A program made the position numbers and the translations under genes. From the NCBI RefSeq assembly GCF_020687825.1, contig NZ_JAJEWP010000007.1:1-64000 (forward strand): a DNA stretch of 64,000 bases. The letters are read 5' to 3'. Below are positions 27,998 through 36,356 of the stretch, in pieces. The notes below the pieces were generated by a model. It was not told the DNA's origin. It searched no databases and worked only from the letters and a program-made list of their open reading frames with translations. How positions within the stretch are numbered: position 1 is the stretch's first letter; each line of letters begins with the position of its first letter. Source of the stretch: Fluctibacter halophilus (lineage in GTDB: Bacteria > Pseudomonadota > Gammaproteobacteria > Enterobacterales > Alteromonadaceae).

Positions 27998-28923
27998 GCG
28001 TTACTAACCAGGCTATCCACTTGCTGCTGAACACTCGCGTGTATGGCTTTCCATTGCTCATCTCTCGTTTCCTGATACTCAATGAGTAGCTGTTGGGCTT
28101 GTCTTACGTGCCTTAGCTGTAGCTGAAGTTGGGCAAGTCTGAGGGCTGCCCAGGCTTTTGACGGCAAACGGCTGTCCTGTGGCGCGTGGACGATGTAGTG
28201 CCGCAAGGCGCTTGCCCCTTCTTCAACCGCTTGTTTACCGAGTACCGCATTCCGGCCGGTTTGATAGGTGGCTTGCCACAGCTCAAACCTCTGATTGCTG
28301 TTGTTACAATACCTCTTGGCGTCAGTAAATGCCTGATGAGCAGCAACAAAGTTCTCATGACGCTGTTGAAGAAAACCCAGCTCCAGATTGGTTTCACACG
28401 CCTTAGGGTATGCGTCAAAGGTTGCACGGATCAGTTGTTGTATGGCGTCGTCATCGTTATCTTGTCGTAACCAGGCGAGCTGGGCACGAAATGCGGTCAT
28501 TGGTTGGGATAACCACCATGATGTCAGTAATCCACGGGCTCTGCTTTCATCGCCACCGGCAATTGCCGGTGCGTTGATCAGGTACATAAACAAGCCCAGG
28601 CGAAACGTCGGGTTTTCGGGGGCCAGGGCCAGGGCCTGTTCAAAATCCTGTTTGGCTTTGGGGGCCAGAAATGGTGCTTTTAACCAGTTCTGCGACGCTT
28701 TGCGAGACAGTACCCGTGCCCGCCAGTAGTAAGCATCTGCATTGATGGGAGAGGCATCAATGGCGCTATCCAGTTGGTCTTCCAGGGTATCTAATGCTTT
28801 CCCATCAAGGGTATTGAAGCTAGCTGGCAAGGTTTCCAATGGAATGCCTGGCGACGCCCCGTGAGCTGACATCAGACACCCGGCCATCACCATCACGCCG
28901 CTCAGAAAAAGAGCCTTTTTCAT
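27976..28923 (-). CDS. TPR-type lipoprotein
   Basis: 315 residues. MKKALFLSGVMVMAGC ends in a lipobox, so Cys16 would be lipidated. The rest is helical with tetratricopeptide-like periodicity (DAYYWRARVLSRKASQNWLK, KQDFEQALALAPENPTFRLGLFMYLI, CETNLELGFLQQRHENFVAA). TPR proteins scaffold other proteins; no specific partner can be named. The ATG overlaps the stop of the upstream membrane-protein gene by 4 bases (ATGA), so the two are coupled and probably work together. Both face the NarL-type two-component pair. Confidence 0.8.
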   Translation of the reverse strand: MKKALFLSGVMVMAGCLMSAHGASPGIPLETLPASFNTLDGKALDTLEDQLDSAIDASPINADAYYWRARVLSRKASQNWLKAPFLAPKAKQDFEQALALAPENPTFRLGLFMYLINAPAIAGGDESRARGLLTSWWLSQPMTAFRAQLAWLRQDNDDDAIQQLIRATFDAYPKACETNLELGFLQQRHENFVAAHQAFTDAKRYCNNSNQRFELWQATYQTGRNAVLGKQAVEEGASALRHYIVHAPQDSRLPSKAWAALRLAQLQLQLRHVRQAQQLLIEYQETRDEQWKAIHASVQQQVDSLVSNAQRVSEE

Positions 28924-29663
28924 ACGGCCTCCTGATGTTGTTTTGGTGCCGGTGTGTAGCGGCGACTAAGGCGGGCGATGGCTATGCCACCGATAATGCC
29001 TGGAGCAACCCAGAACAGGGTTTGCCATTGACCAAATTCACTGATCAGTTGGCGCCCACCGAAAGCCAGAAACGCAGTATGTGCGCCGATCCCTGAACCG
29101 ATCATTGCGCCAAGGTGCTCTACCAGCCAGGCCTTGGCGTGAACCTGCTTGGCCCAGCAGTAACGTAACATGCCAAAGGCGATGAACAGCCCCAGTCCAG
29201 CAAAGATGATCAGTAAGGTGTGCTGACGGGTGATGCCCAGGTAAAGGCTCATCAGGGCGGCACAGGGTAAAACCAGCAACGGCGCCTGATAGTGCCATTG
29301 GCGAAGGGCTATACGGTTAGTTTTGTGACGCAACACTGCATTACCCTGACGCACACTGACGAAGGTGATCAATGACAGGTACAATAGAAAATACCAGAAT
29401 GCCCGAATGGCTTGGGAGAATTGTTCGATGGACGTGTCCGCTCGGCGCAGATGACCTTTGATCGCAATCGGGTCCCACAACACCAGCAGTGCCATCATCG
29501 CCCCGCTGAAGGCCACGGTATACATCGCCACACTGTAATAGCGCCCAAAACGTCGATGGTCTAGACTGCCCTTACGGTTCATGGTGGGGATCCAAAACAG
29601 CAGCAGTGCCATGCTGCCAACCAGAACGTGCAAGATAAACAAGCCAGAATGTAAATATGTCAT
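28920..29663 (-). CDS. Seven-helix membrane protein, DUF2306-like
   Basis: 247 residues with about seven hydrophobic helices. LHSGLFILHVLVGSMALLLFW, then SLDHRRFGRYYSVAMYT and the later LVEHLGAMIGSGIGAHTAFL, carry conserved His residues in or near helices. These suggest heme or metal binding as in DUF2306-type proteins, but no function is established. GAGGAAAG lies 7 bases before ATG 29663. It is the first gene of a two-gene unit with the TPR lipoprotein and is divergent from the histidine kinase, with a long inverted repeat in the shared upstream region. Confidence 0.8.
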   Translation of the reverse strand: MTYLHSGLFILHVLVGSMALLLFWIPTMNRKGSLDHRRFGRYYSVAMYTVAFSGAMMALLVLWDPIAIKGHLRRADTSIEQFSQAIRAFWYFLLYLSLITFVSVRQGNAVLRHKTNRIALRQWHYQAPLLVLPCAALMSLYLGITRQHTLLIIFAGLGLFIAFGMLRYCWAKQVHAKAWLVEHLGAMIGSGIGAHTAFLAFGGRQLISEFGQWQTLFWVAPGIIGGIAIARLSRRYTPAPKQHQEAV

Positions 29664-29724
29664 GTGTCTTTCCTCTATCAACGGGATAGAGGCAGCTTAA
29701 TAAAACGGTTAAACAAGCCACAGT

Positions 29725-29758
29725 GCCAAAAGTCACGTTCGAAAAAATGACTTTTGGC
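29725..29758. promoter_or_regulatory. 11-bp perfect inverted repeat between divergent genes
   Basis: GCCAAAAGTCA (29725-29735) and TGACTTTTGGC (29748-29758) are exact reverse complements with a 12-base spacer. The site lies between the membrane-protein start (29663) and the kinase start (29810). It is a likely operator, perhaps for the adjacent NarL-type regulator. Confidence 0.6.
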
Positions 29759-29809
29759 CTATGGGCATGCCATGGTCTTTTCGGCATACTGCGAAACAGA
29801 TCAGATGCA

Positions 29810-30958
29810 ATGGATGACCTGTCCGCCGTGAAGCTTGCCTCAATCAACCTGGAAACCCTCAGCGCCTGGATTACTGCCTTTCTGGTCGCGGGCACGTCCT
29901 TGTACTTTATGTCCACCCAGGATCACATCAGCGACGCACAGACTGCGGCAGCTGGGTTGTCGATGGCGGCCTTTATGGGGCTCTGGCAGCTGTCAGTAAC
30001 GGACTGGGTGCACCGAAAATCTGAGCGACTATGGGACGCAGTGCTGGTGTTGCAACTGGGCATCATCCTGCTGATTTACTGGTTGGTGCCGTTCACCTAT
30101 GTGGCAATTTTTACCACCCTGTGGTCTGCGCTAATGCCCTACCGGTTTTCCATGCGAACCTGCTTGCTATTGTCTCCGCTGTGGTCGATGCCGTTGTGGA
30201 TTATTTTTTCCTTTCACTGGCAGGAGTCGTATGCCTGGCTGTCTGCCCTGTTGTTCTGGGCCTTCAATGTCTTTGCACTGGTAATGGTGAACGCTACCCG
30301 TATGGCAAAAAACGCGCAGGAAGAAGCCCAGCGCCTTAACCAGGAACTGTTGGCCACCCAGCATTTGTTGGCCCATGCCAGTAAGGAAGCAGAACGTACC
30401 CGTATTGCACGTAATATTCATGATGTGCTGGGCCACCATCTGACGGCGCTGACCATTCACCTGCAAGTTGCGGTCAGGACCAGCGATGAACAGCAGCGCG
30501 CCAACCTGGAACAATGTCACAGTCTGGCCAAGCTGTTGCTCAGTGATGTACGCGAAGCGGTCAGTGATATGCGTGAAAACGCCTCATTCGATATACAGGA
30601 CAGTCTCAGGGCGTTGATAGATAACACGCCACAGTTGACGATTGAGCTGGACTACAGCCCGGATGTTCGTATCGCCGATGTGTCTGAAGCAGAGGCGGTG
30701 CTGCGTTGTGTACAGGAAGGGATCACCAATTGCCTCAGGCACAGTTCGGCCCGCCATCTATGGATCACCATGAACCAGGACGGCAAACAAACCCGGTTGG
30801 CGTTGCAGGATGACGGAGGGACCACAAAATCTGTTGTAATGGGCAATGGTCTGACGGGAATGAAAGAGCGGTTCCGGGCGTTGGGCGGCGATATTCGTTG
30901 GCTGCAAAACGATCGGGGATTCAGGGTTGAAGGCTTTTTTAGTGGAGAGCACGGATGA
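29810..30958 (+). CDS. Sensor histidine kinase, NarX/DesK type
   Basis: 382 residues. Five to six membrane helices (about 15-160) are followed by a coiled coil (EEAQRLNQELLATQHLLAHA) and a HisKA_3 dimerisation domain. The latter is RTRIARNIHDVLGHHLTALT, with phospho-acceptor His204. The ATPase domain has VLRCVQEGITNCLRHSSA and GLTGMKERFRALGGDI. With almost no periplasmic domain it probably senses membrane state, as DesK does. ATG 29810 is preferred; upstream codons would lie inside the inverted repeat at 29725-29758. It overlaps its response regulator by 4 bases. Confidence 0.92.
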   Translation: MDDLSAVKLASINLETLSAWITAFLVAGTSLYFMSTQDHISDAQTAAAGLSMAAFMGLWQLSVTDWVHRKSERLWDAVLVLQLGIILLIYWLVPFTYVAIFTTLWSALMPYRFSMRTCLLLSPLWSMPLWIIFSFHWQESYAWLSALLFWAFNVFALVMVNATRMAKNAQEEAQRLNQELLATQHLLAHASKEAERTRIARNIHDVLGHHLTALTIHLQVAVRTSDEQQRANLEQCHSLAKLLLSDVREAVSDMRENASFDIQDSLRALIDNTPQLTIELDYSPDVRIADVSEAEAVLRCVQEGITNCLRHSSARHLWITMNQDGKQTRLALQDDGGTTKSVVMGNGLTGMKERFRALGGDIRWLQNDRGFRVEGFFSGEHG

Positions 30959-31596
30959 TTCGGGTCATGCTGGTGGATGATCAGGCGTTGGTACGCGGAG
31001 GCATATGCAGTTTATTGTCACTGGCTGAATCCATCGATGTGGTTGCCCAGGCCGGCGACGGTCAACAGGCGCTTGAACAACTGGCCGCTGCGGATGTCGA
31101 TGTGATCCTGATGGATATTCGCATGCCGGTAATGGATGGCATCGAAACGGTTAAAGCTTTGCAGCAACAAGCAGGCGCTCCCCCGGTGATCATGTTGACC
31201 ACCTTCGACGATCATCAGTTGGTGCTGGATGCTATTCAAGCCGGCGCCAAAGGCTATTTGCTCAAGGATGTGTCGCTGGAAACCCTGGTCGACAGCATCA
31301 AGCAGGTGGCCGAAGGGAGTACGTTGATTCAACCGGCCATTACCGAAAGGGTGTTGCAGGGACTGCGTAATCCTGAGGTGACTAGCGCTGCTCCGGCCAT
31401 CGAACCCTTGTCTGAAAAAGAAAAAGGGGTGCTGCGATTAATGGCGTCAGGTTACAGTAACCGCGAAATCGCTCAGGCGACCTTCAAATCGGAAGGTACA
31501 GTGAAAAATCAGGTCTCGACAATCCTGGCCAAGCTAGGTTCTCGGGATCGCACCCAAGCGGTCCTGAAAGCCATAGAGTGGGGCTTACTGGGCTGA
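30955..31596 (+). CDS. NarL/FixJ family response regulator
   Basis: 213 residues. The receiver domain has MLVDDQALVRGGI, the phosphorylation site at Asp54 (DVILMDIRMPVMDG), and the conserved Thr and Lys (MLTTFDD, GAKGYLLKD). The LuxR-type helix-turn-helix reads SEKEKGVLRLMASGYSNREIA and continues EGTVKNQVSTIL. ATGA overlap with the kinase gene makes them a cognate pair. Likely targets are its own operon and the divergent membrane-protein/lipoprotein unit. It overlaps the convergent GAF kinase by 12 bases at the 3' end. Confidence 0.95.
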   Translation: MIRVMLVDDQALVRGGICSLLSLAESIDVVAQAGDGQQALEQLAAADVDVILMDIRMPVMDGIETVKALQQQAGAPPVIMLTTFDDHQLVLDAIQAGAKGYLLKDVSLETLVDSIKQVAEGSTLIQPAITERVLQGLRNPEVTSAAPAIEPLSEKEKGVLRLMASGYSNREIAQATFKSEGTVKNQVSTILAKLGSRDRTQAVLKAIEWGLLG

Positions 31597-33027
31597 TTTT
31601 ACCGGTATGCGCAGGGTAAAGTGGACACCTTTGCCCGGTGTTGATGTACAGTCAATTTCCCCTTCCAGTACCTTGGTCACCAGGTTGTAGCAGATGTGCA
31701 TGCCCATTCCACTGCCACCTTTATCACGGGCTTGGGTGAAAAAAGGTTTGTACAGGTTATCAATGGCGTGACGGCTCATTCCCTTCCCGTTGTCGCGATA
31801 CTGCACAATCAGGTGTTCGTTGTCAGCCTGCGTCGACAGATTTGCCTGCAGTGTGATCCTTCCTGGGGCATTTTTTTCAAACCCATGCTGGGCTGAGTTC
31901 ATGATCAGGTTGATCAGGACCTGACTGATGGCCCCCGGATGACTCAGCATGGTCAAGTCAGGATCGACATCGATGCAGAATTGCAGCCGGGTGCGTTTTA
32001 GCCGTGGTTTAAGCGACAACAGAATTTCATCAATGTAGCCACATAAATTGATACTTCGAATGTCTTCGCTGTGTTGGTCCAGGGACAACTGTTTGAACGT
32101 TTTGATCAGCTGTGTCGAGCGCTGCAGGTTACGCTCGATGATGTCGCAACTTTCTTCGCACTCCTGGTAATAACGCACCAAATCCGATTTTTTCAGTTGC
32201 CCTTGAGAGAACTTTTCATAACAGCGCTGCTGCAGTGTACGCAAGTGACTGATGGCGGTGATCGCCACACCGACCGGTGTGTTGATTTCATGGGTCAGGC
32301 TGGACATCATGGTGCCCAGTGACGCCATGTTTTCCAGTTCCAGCAGTTGATTCTGCACTTCATTGCGCTGTTCCAAGGCTTTTTTCAATAACACATTGGC
32401 TTGTGTCAGGGCCTTGGTACGCTCTTCAACCCGTGCTTCCAGTTCGTCATTGCTGCGCTTCAGCTGTTCCTGGGTGCGGAACCGCTCAATGATCAAGGCC
32501 GCCAGGCTGGCCTCATATTCGAGGGTGTTCAGGTGCTCCGTGGTGGGCGTCGTCGGTTGTGGGAAGTACACTGCAAAGGTGCCGTAGATCTCACCTTCCG
32601 GGGATACGATGGGTTGGGACCAGCACGCTTGCATGCCAGACAAAGCGACCAACTCCTGAAGTTCCTGACAGTTGGGATGTGTGGACATGTCGTCGCACAC
32701 CACGACCTTGCCGGTGTATGCCGCTTCACCACAACTGCCCACTCCTTTGCCGATACTGAGATCATGAATGGCTGCAAGATACGCGTCGGGTAAGCCCGGG
32801 GCGATCAGCGGGGACAGGGTTTTGCGCGCCTGGTCCAATAACATGACTGAGCAGACCGCGTGCTCAATGGCGGATTCAACACTGGATACCAAGGCCAGCA
32901 GGATGTCCTGCAACGGATAGCCCTTGACCAACAAATCCAGGGCTTTGGCACGCCCCGACTCGATGGTCGCTGCCGGCGTGAGAGCGCCGGTTTTAGGGGG
33001 ACCTTTTACGACCCGAAGTCTTGTCAT
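31585..33027 (-). CDS. Soluble GAF-domain sensor histidine kinase
   Basis: 480 residues, no membrane segment. An N-terminal GAF domain (about 30-180; SIGKGVGSCGEAAYTGKVVVCDD split by position, YGTFAVYFPQP) is followed by a coiled coil (ELEARVEERTKALTQANVLL). The HisKA box SSLTHEINTPVGVAI has His246, and the ATPase domain has VLINLIMNSAQHGFE and DKGGSGMGMHICYNLV. No receiver domain and no regulator gene follow, so its partner is elsewhere. A cytoplasmic ligand or light/redox signal is likely for the GAF domain but cannot be named. Confidence 0.92.
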   Translation of the reverse strand: MTRLRVVKGPPKTGALTPAATIESGRAKALDLLVKGYPLQDILLALVSSVESAIEHAVCSVMLLDQARKTLSPLIAPGLPDAYLAAIHDLSIGKGVGSCGEAAYTGKVVVCDDMSTHPNCQELQELVALSGMQACWSQPIVSPEGEIYGTFAVYFPQPTTPTTEHLNTLEYEASLAALIIERFRTQEQLKRSNDELEARVEERTKALTQANVLLKKALEQRNEVQNQLLELENMASLGTMMSSLTHEINTPVGVAITAISHLRTLQQRCYEKFSQGQLKKSDLVRYYQECEESCDIIERNLQRSTQLIKTFKQLSLDQHSEDIRSINLCGYIDEILLSLKPRLKRTRLQFCIDVDPDLTMLSHPGAISQVLINLIMNSAQHGFEKNAPGRITLQANLSTQADNEHLIVQYRDNGKGMSRHAIDNLYKPFFTQARDKGGSGMGMHICYNLVTKVLEGEIDCTSTPGKGVHFTLRIPVKSAQ

Positions 33028-33114
33028 TGTGCTCGCTTAATGGCATTGGAGGTGGTGATTATTTGGCCAATTTAGCAGAACCCGGGAGTCAGGGAAACGA
33101 TAATAATTTTACCG

Positions 33115-33843
33115 TTATAAATCGCCATAGACCGCTTGCAACGCACTGATGGTGGCAATTGCAGCAGTCTCGGTTCGCATCACCCGGGGACCGAGGCGAA
33201 CGGACTGAAATCCGCTCTCTTCAGTGGCGTACACTTCATTGTCATCAAAGCCGCCTTCAGGGCCAATCAGCAAGCGAACACCTTGCGGCGGTATGGCCAA
33301 ATCCGTCATGCGTTTGTCGGCCCTGGGATGCAGGGTCAGGCGCAATTGTTGGGTGGACTCACCCATCCACTGATTCAATGAAACGGGGGAGTGCAGCACC
33401 GGCAAACAATTGCGGCCGCTTTGTTCACAGGCGCCTATGATGATTTTCTGCCATTGCTGGGTTTTCTTTTGCCACCGTTCCTGGGAGAGCTTTACTGCAC
33501 AACGGGCGGTGATCAGCGGTGTAATCTCGGTAACGCCCAGTTCGACGGCTTTTTGTATCACCCATTCCATACGGTCGCCTTTGGAAACGCCCTGGCCCAG
33601 ATGAATCGATAATGACGACTCCACGCTCAAGCTAAGCTTGGCGTCGACTTCGACGTCTACAGCCCGTTTACTGACCTCACTTAGCTGACCACTGTATTCA
33701 TTGCCGTCGCCGTTAAACAAAACAACCGGGTGGCCCGGTTTGAGGCGTAACACGGTTGCCACATGATGGGCCGCATCAGGTGTCAGTGATAGCCGTTGTT
33801 CGGCGATGATCAGGTCGGGGTGATAAATTCGTGGTATGCGCAT
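33115..33843 (-). CDS. rsmE: 16S rRNA m3U1498 methyltransferase
   Basis: 242 residues. It methylates N3 of U1498 in 16S rRNA using S-adenosylmethionine. The N-terminal PUA-like domain shows DAAHHVATVLRLKPGHPVVLFNGDG. The SPOUT knot has the conserved GVSKGDRMEWVIQKAVELGV, GACEQSGR, LLIGPEGGF and VRLGPRVMRTETA. In E. coli rsmE neighbours gshB; here it is separated from it by about 19 kb. Full length. Confidence 0.96.
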   Translation of the reverse strand: MRIPRIYHPDLIIAEQRLSLTPDAAHHVATVLRLKPGHPVVLFNGDGNEYSGQLSEVSKRAVDVEVDAKLSLSVESSLSIHLGQGVSKGDRMEWVIQKAVELGVTEITPLITARCAVKLSQERWQKKTQQWQKIIIGACEQSGRNCLPVLHSPVSLNQWMGESTQQLRLTLHPRADKRMTDLAIPPQGVRLLIGPEGGFDDNEVYATEESGFQSVRLGPRVMRTETAAIATISALQAVYGDL

Positions 33844-34577
33844 GGAAAATCAGACTGAACAAACGTGGCGCAATGATAGCAGGAGTGTGAAGACAGGAGA
33901 ACCGTACTGAAACCCCGACTCCACCACTGGTTACGTTGATTAAATGCCAGCGGCGGAGCAGGATTTGGTATCAGATGACAAATGCTTGATCAACTGGCCT
34001 TAGCGATTTTGGCAGTACTAACATTGGCGGACTCTGAGATTTGGCGCTGGGCCGGGTGTCCGGTTCGTGCCATTGAGCTGCGGGCATGAATGGTGTGCTT
34101 ACCGGTGTCCTTTGTAAGCGAAAAAATTAACAACACAAGCAATGTCAAAAACAACAAAGAGAGTATGAACATTTTCAATTCCTTTAAAAATATTACGCTG
34201 ACCCTTTGAATCGGGAGGCGTATTCTATCACTCTGAGTGAGTAAAGTTTACTGTGATTTGTCAAAAAACACAGTTCTGGGTTCCAAGTCGTTGTATTTCG
34301 GACGGATACAGTTGTGGCTTTTTCAATGCTCAGGATATTACCGAGGATTGGTGACACAATTATGACTTTACTCACCCACTCAGTGTTGTTGCTGCAGGGG
34401 TTCTCCCACTGGGTTTTATCTTTTTTGTTCTCATCATCAAATCATTGGATTATGCTGAAAGCAGCGAGGAAACAAATGCTGTTTGTTGGGGCGCCTGGGT
34501 TCCCGCACAACACACATGCGTGATTGGGGAGATGTGAATCACGTTTGCACACTTAACAATAAAATGGAGTACACACC
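33844..34577. other. 734-base region with one small candidate gene
   Basis: No long gene lies between rsmE and mscS. It holds a 60-codon membrane-protein frame (33990-34172, minus). It also holds a second membrane-like frame on the plus strand (34355-34537) without a standard start codon, and the 13-base palindrome AGTAAAGTTTACT at 34240-34252. The remaining sequence is A+T-richer than its surroundings and shows nothing else that I can assign. Confidence 0.6.
33990..34172 (-). CDS. Small single-pass membrane protein (candidate)
   Basis: 60 residues: a hydrophobic helix (MFILSLLFLTLLVLLIFSL) at the N terminus, then a basic, polar tail (SSMARTGHPAQRQISESANVS). AAAGGA lies exactly 7 bases before the ATG, an unusually good ribosome site for a chance frame. 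No homologue is recognised. It could be a short membrane regulator; it could also be chance, since composition is the only other support. Confidence 0.5.
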   Translation of the reverse strand: MFILSLLFLTLLVLLIFSLTKDTGKHTIHARSSMARTGHPAQRQISESANVSTAKIAKAS

Positions 34578-35399
34578 ATGTTTGAGGATATCGACGTCTC
34601 TCAATTGATTGACACCTACGTGATCCCTTGGGGGATCAACATCGTTATGGCTTTGCTGGTATTTATCATCGGTAAGATGGTGGTCAAAGTGCTGGTCAAT
34701 GTGTTCGGCAAGATCCTGTCGAAGTCGAAATACGACGACATGCTGGTCGATTTCCTGAAGTCTATCGTCAGCGCCGTGTTGATGCTGTTTGTCATCGTGG
34801 CAGCGCTTGATCAGTTGAACGTGGACACCACGTCGCTGGTTGCCATTCTTGGTGCTGCAGGTCTGGCCATCGGTTTGTCGCTGCAGGATTCACTGAAAAA
34901 CTTTGCTTCAGGTGTGATGTTGTTGGTGTTCAGACCTTTCAAGCAGGGCGATTTTGTTGAAGCTGGCGGCACCGCAGGAACGGTGAAGTCTATCAGTATT
35001 TTCAACAGTATCTTCACCACCCCGGATAACAAGGAAATTATCGTACCGAACGGCAAAATTTACGGTGACAACATCGTCAATTTTTCGGCCAAACCCACTC
35101 GTCGTGTGGATATGATCGTCGGTATTGCGTATGACAGTGATCTGCTTAAAGCTAAATCCATCCTGGAAGAATTGTGTGCTGCAGATGAGCGTATTCTGAA
35201 AGATCCTGCACCGACCATTGCGGTCGCAGAACTGGCCGACAGCAGTGTGAACTTTGTGGTTCGCCCTTGGGTGAATACGCCAGATTTCTGGGCGGTTAAA
35301 TTTGATTTCACCGAGAAAGTGAAGCTGCGCTTTGATCAGGAAGGCATTGGCATCCCGTTTCCGCAAATGGATGTGCATGTGCACAAAACAGCCGATTAA
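34578..35399 (+). CDS. mscS: Small-conductance mechanosensitive channel MscS
   Basis: 273 residues. The heptameric inner-membrane channel releases solutes under hypo-osmotic shock. Three membrane helices lie in residues 15-125. The pore helix contains ILGAAGLAIGLSLQDSLKNFASGVML with the Gly/Ala-packed pattern, and the beta domain has FKQGDFVEAGGTAGTVKSI and IIVPNGKIYGDNIVNFS. Length is like E. coli MscS (286). AATGGAG precedes the ATG by about 9 bases. It ends at a strong terminator and stands alone. Confidence 0.95.
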   Translation: MFEDIDVSQLIDTYVIPWGINIVMALLVFIIGKMVVKVLVNVFGKILSKSKYDDMLVDFLKSIVSAVLMLFVIVAALDQLNVDTTSLVAILGAAGLAIGLSLQDSLKNFASGVMLLVFRPFKQGDFVEAGGTAGTVKSISIFNSIFTTPDNKEIIVPNGKIYGDNIVNFSAKPTRRVDMIVGIAYDSDLLKAKSILEELCAADERILKDPAPTIAVAELADSSVNFVVRPWVNTPDFWAVKFDFTEKVKLRFDQEGIGIPFPQMDVHVHKTAD

Positions 35400-35416
35400 G
35401 GCGAAAACGAACACAA

Positions 35417-35444
35417 AAATGCCGCGTAAAGCGGCATTTTTTTT
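35417..35444. terminator. Bidirectional terminator between mscS and the M48 gene
   Basis: AAATGCCGC-GTAAA-GCGGCATTT with a T run on the plus strand and an A run upstream that serves the minus strand. It sits between two convergent genes. Confidence 0.92.
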
Positions 35445-35450
35445 GCGGCA

Positions 35451-36251
35451 TTATTTTGCTTTGCAGACAGGACGATGGGGGCTTTTCTGCTGCATGTTGA
35501 GTGCTGCGGGCATGTTTTTCTGCAGTTGTGTAATGCGCGTGTCAGGGGCTGGGTGTGTCGATAGAAACTCTGGTTGCGAGCGCTGATTGGCTGCCGCCAT
35601 GTTGTGCCACAACGCGACGGATTCACGCGGATCAAAACCGGCTTGCGCCATCAGGGTCAAACCGATCAGATCCGCTTCCGACTCGTGGGTGCGACTGAAA
35701 GGCAGTTGAACGCCGACCTGAACCCCTAAACCGATGGCCGCCATGATGCTGCTGCTATGGCTGACTTCATTACTTTGTAAAAGCGCATTGGTGGCTTCCA
35801 GACCGATACCGATCAAGGCTGAATTCGACATCCGTTCATTGCCGTGTTCAGCAATAACGTGACCGACTTCATGCCCAAGTACGGCGGCCAGCTGGTGTTC
35901 ATTTTTCGCGACGTTCAGCAATCCGGTGTAGACACCAATCTTACCGCCCGGCAACGCAAACGCATTGACCTGGTCATCTTCAAACACCACGACTTCCCAT
36001 TCCCCACTGAAAACGGATGGGTTGACCTGGGCGGTGATGGCGCGGGCGACACATTCCACGTAGCTGTTCTGCACGGTTTGTTTGGCGATGGGTTGCTCGG
36101 ATTTCATGCTGTCAAAGGCCTGACTGCCCATATTGGCCAACTGATCCTTGGAGAACAACTTGAGTTGCGAGCGTCCGGTTGGGGAGGTGGCGCAGCCTTG
36201 AATAAACAGACAACAGGTCAGGGCTAACGCACTAAAACGTAAGGATTTCAT
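35451..36251 (-). CDS. M48 family metalloprotease lipoprotein
   Basis: 266 residues. LALTCCLFIQGC ends in a lipobox, so it is probably anchored to the outer membrane. The zinc site HEVGH lies at residues 127-131, followed by IAEHGNERMSN and a later third-ligand Glu in SRTHESEADLIGLTLM. This layout matches LoiP/YcaL-type quality-control proteases of the periplasm. DTRITQLQKN near the C terminus is also typical. It is preceded by metK on the same strand, with a hairpin between them. Confidence 0.92.
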   Translation of the reverse strand: MKSLRFSALALTCCLFIQGCATSPTGRSQLKLFSKDQLANMGSQAFDSMKSEQPIAKQTVQNSYVECVARAITAQVNPSVFSGEWEVVVFEDDQVNAFALPGGKIGVYTGLLNVAKNEHQLAAVLGHEVGHVIAEHGNERMSNSALIGIGLEATNALLQSNEVSHSSSIMAAIGLGVQVGVQLPFSRTHESEADLIGLTLMAQAGFDPRESVALWHNMAAANQRSQPEFLSTHPAPDTRITQLQKNMPAALNMQQKSPHRPVCKAK

Positions 36252-36317
36252 GCAATACTCGATTCAACTGTGTGAAGGGTATTGTTGAAGAAGTTGAGGT
36301 AAAAAGCCAGTGTTACG

Positions 36318-36349
36318 GAAAACGCCGGCGATGGCCTGCGCCATCGCCG
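36318..36349 (-). terminator. Terminator-like hairpin after metK
   Basis: CGGCGATGGC / GCCATCGCCG, a 10-bp stem with a CTGC loop, 8 bases after the metK stop. On the minus strand only a short T run (GCGTTTTCC) follows, so termination may be partial. Confidence 0.6.
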
Positions 36350-36356
36350 CTCGGTG

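Noticed and set aside
34193-34375. 60-codon minus-strand frame near mscS
   Set aside because: Begins with GTG without a ribosome site and has no recognisable pattern; the better small candidate is 33990-34172.
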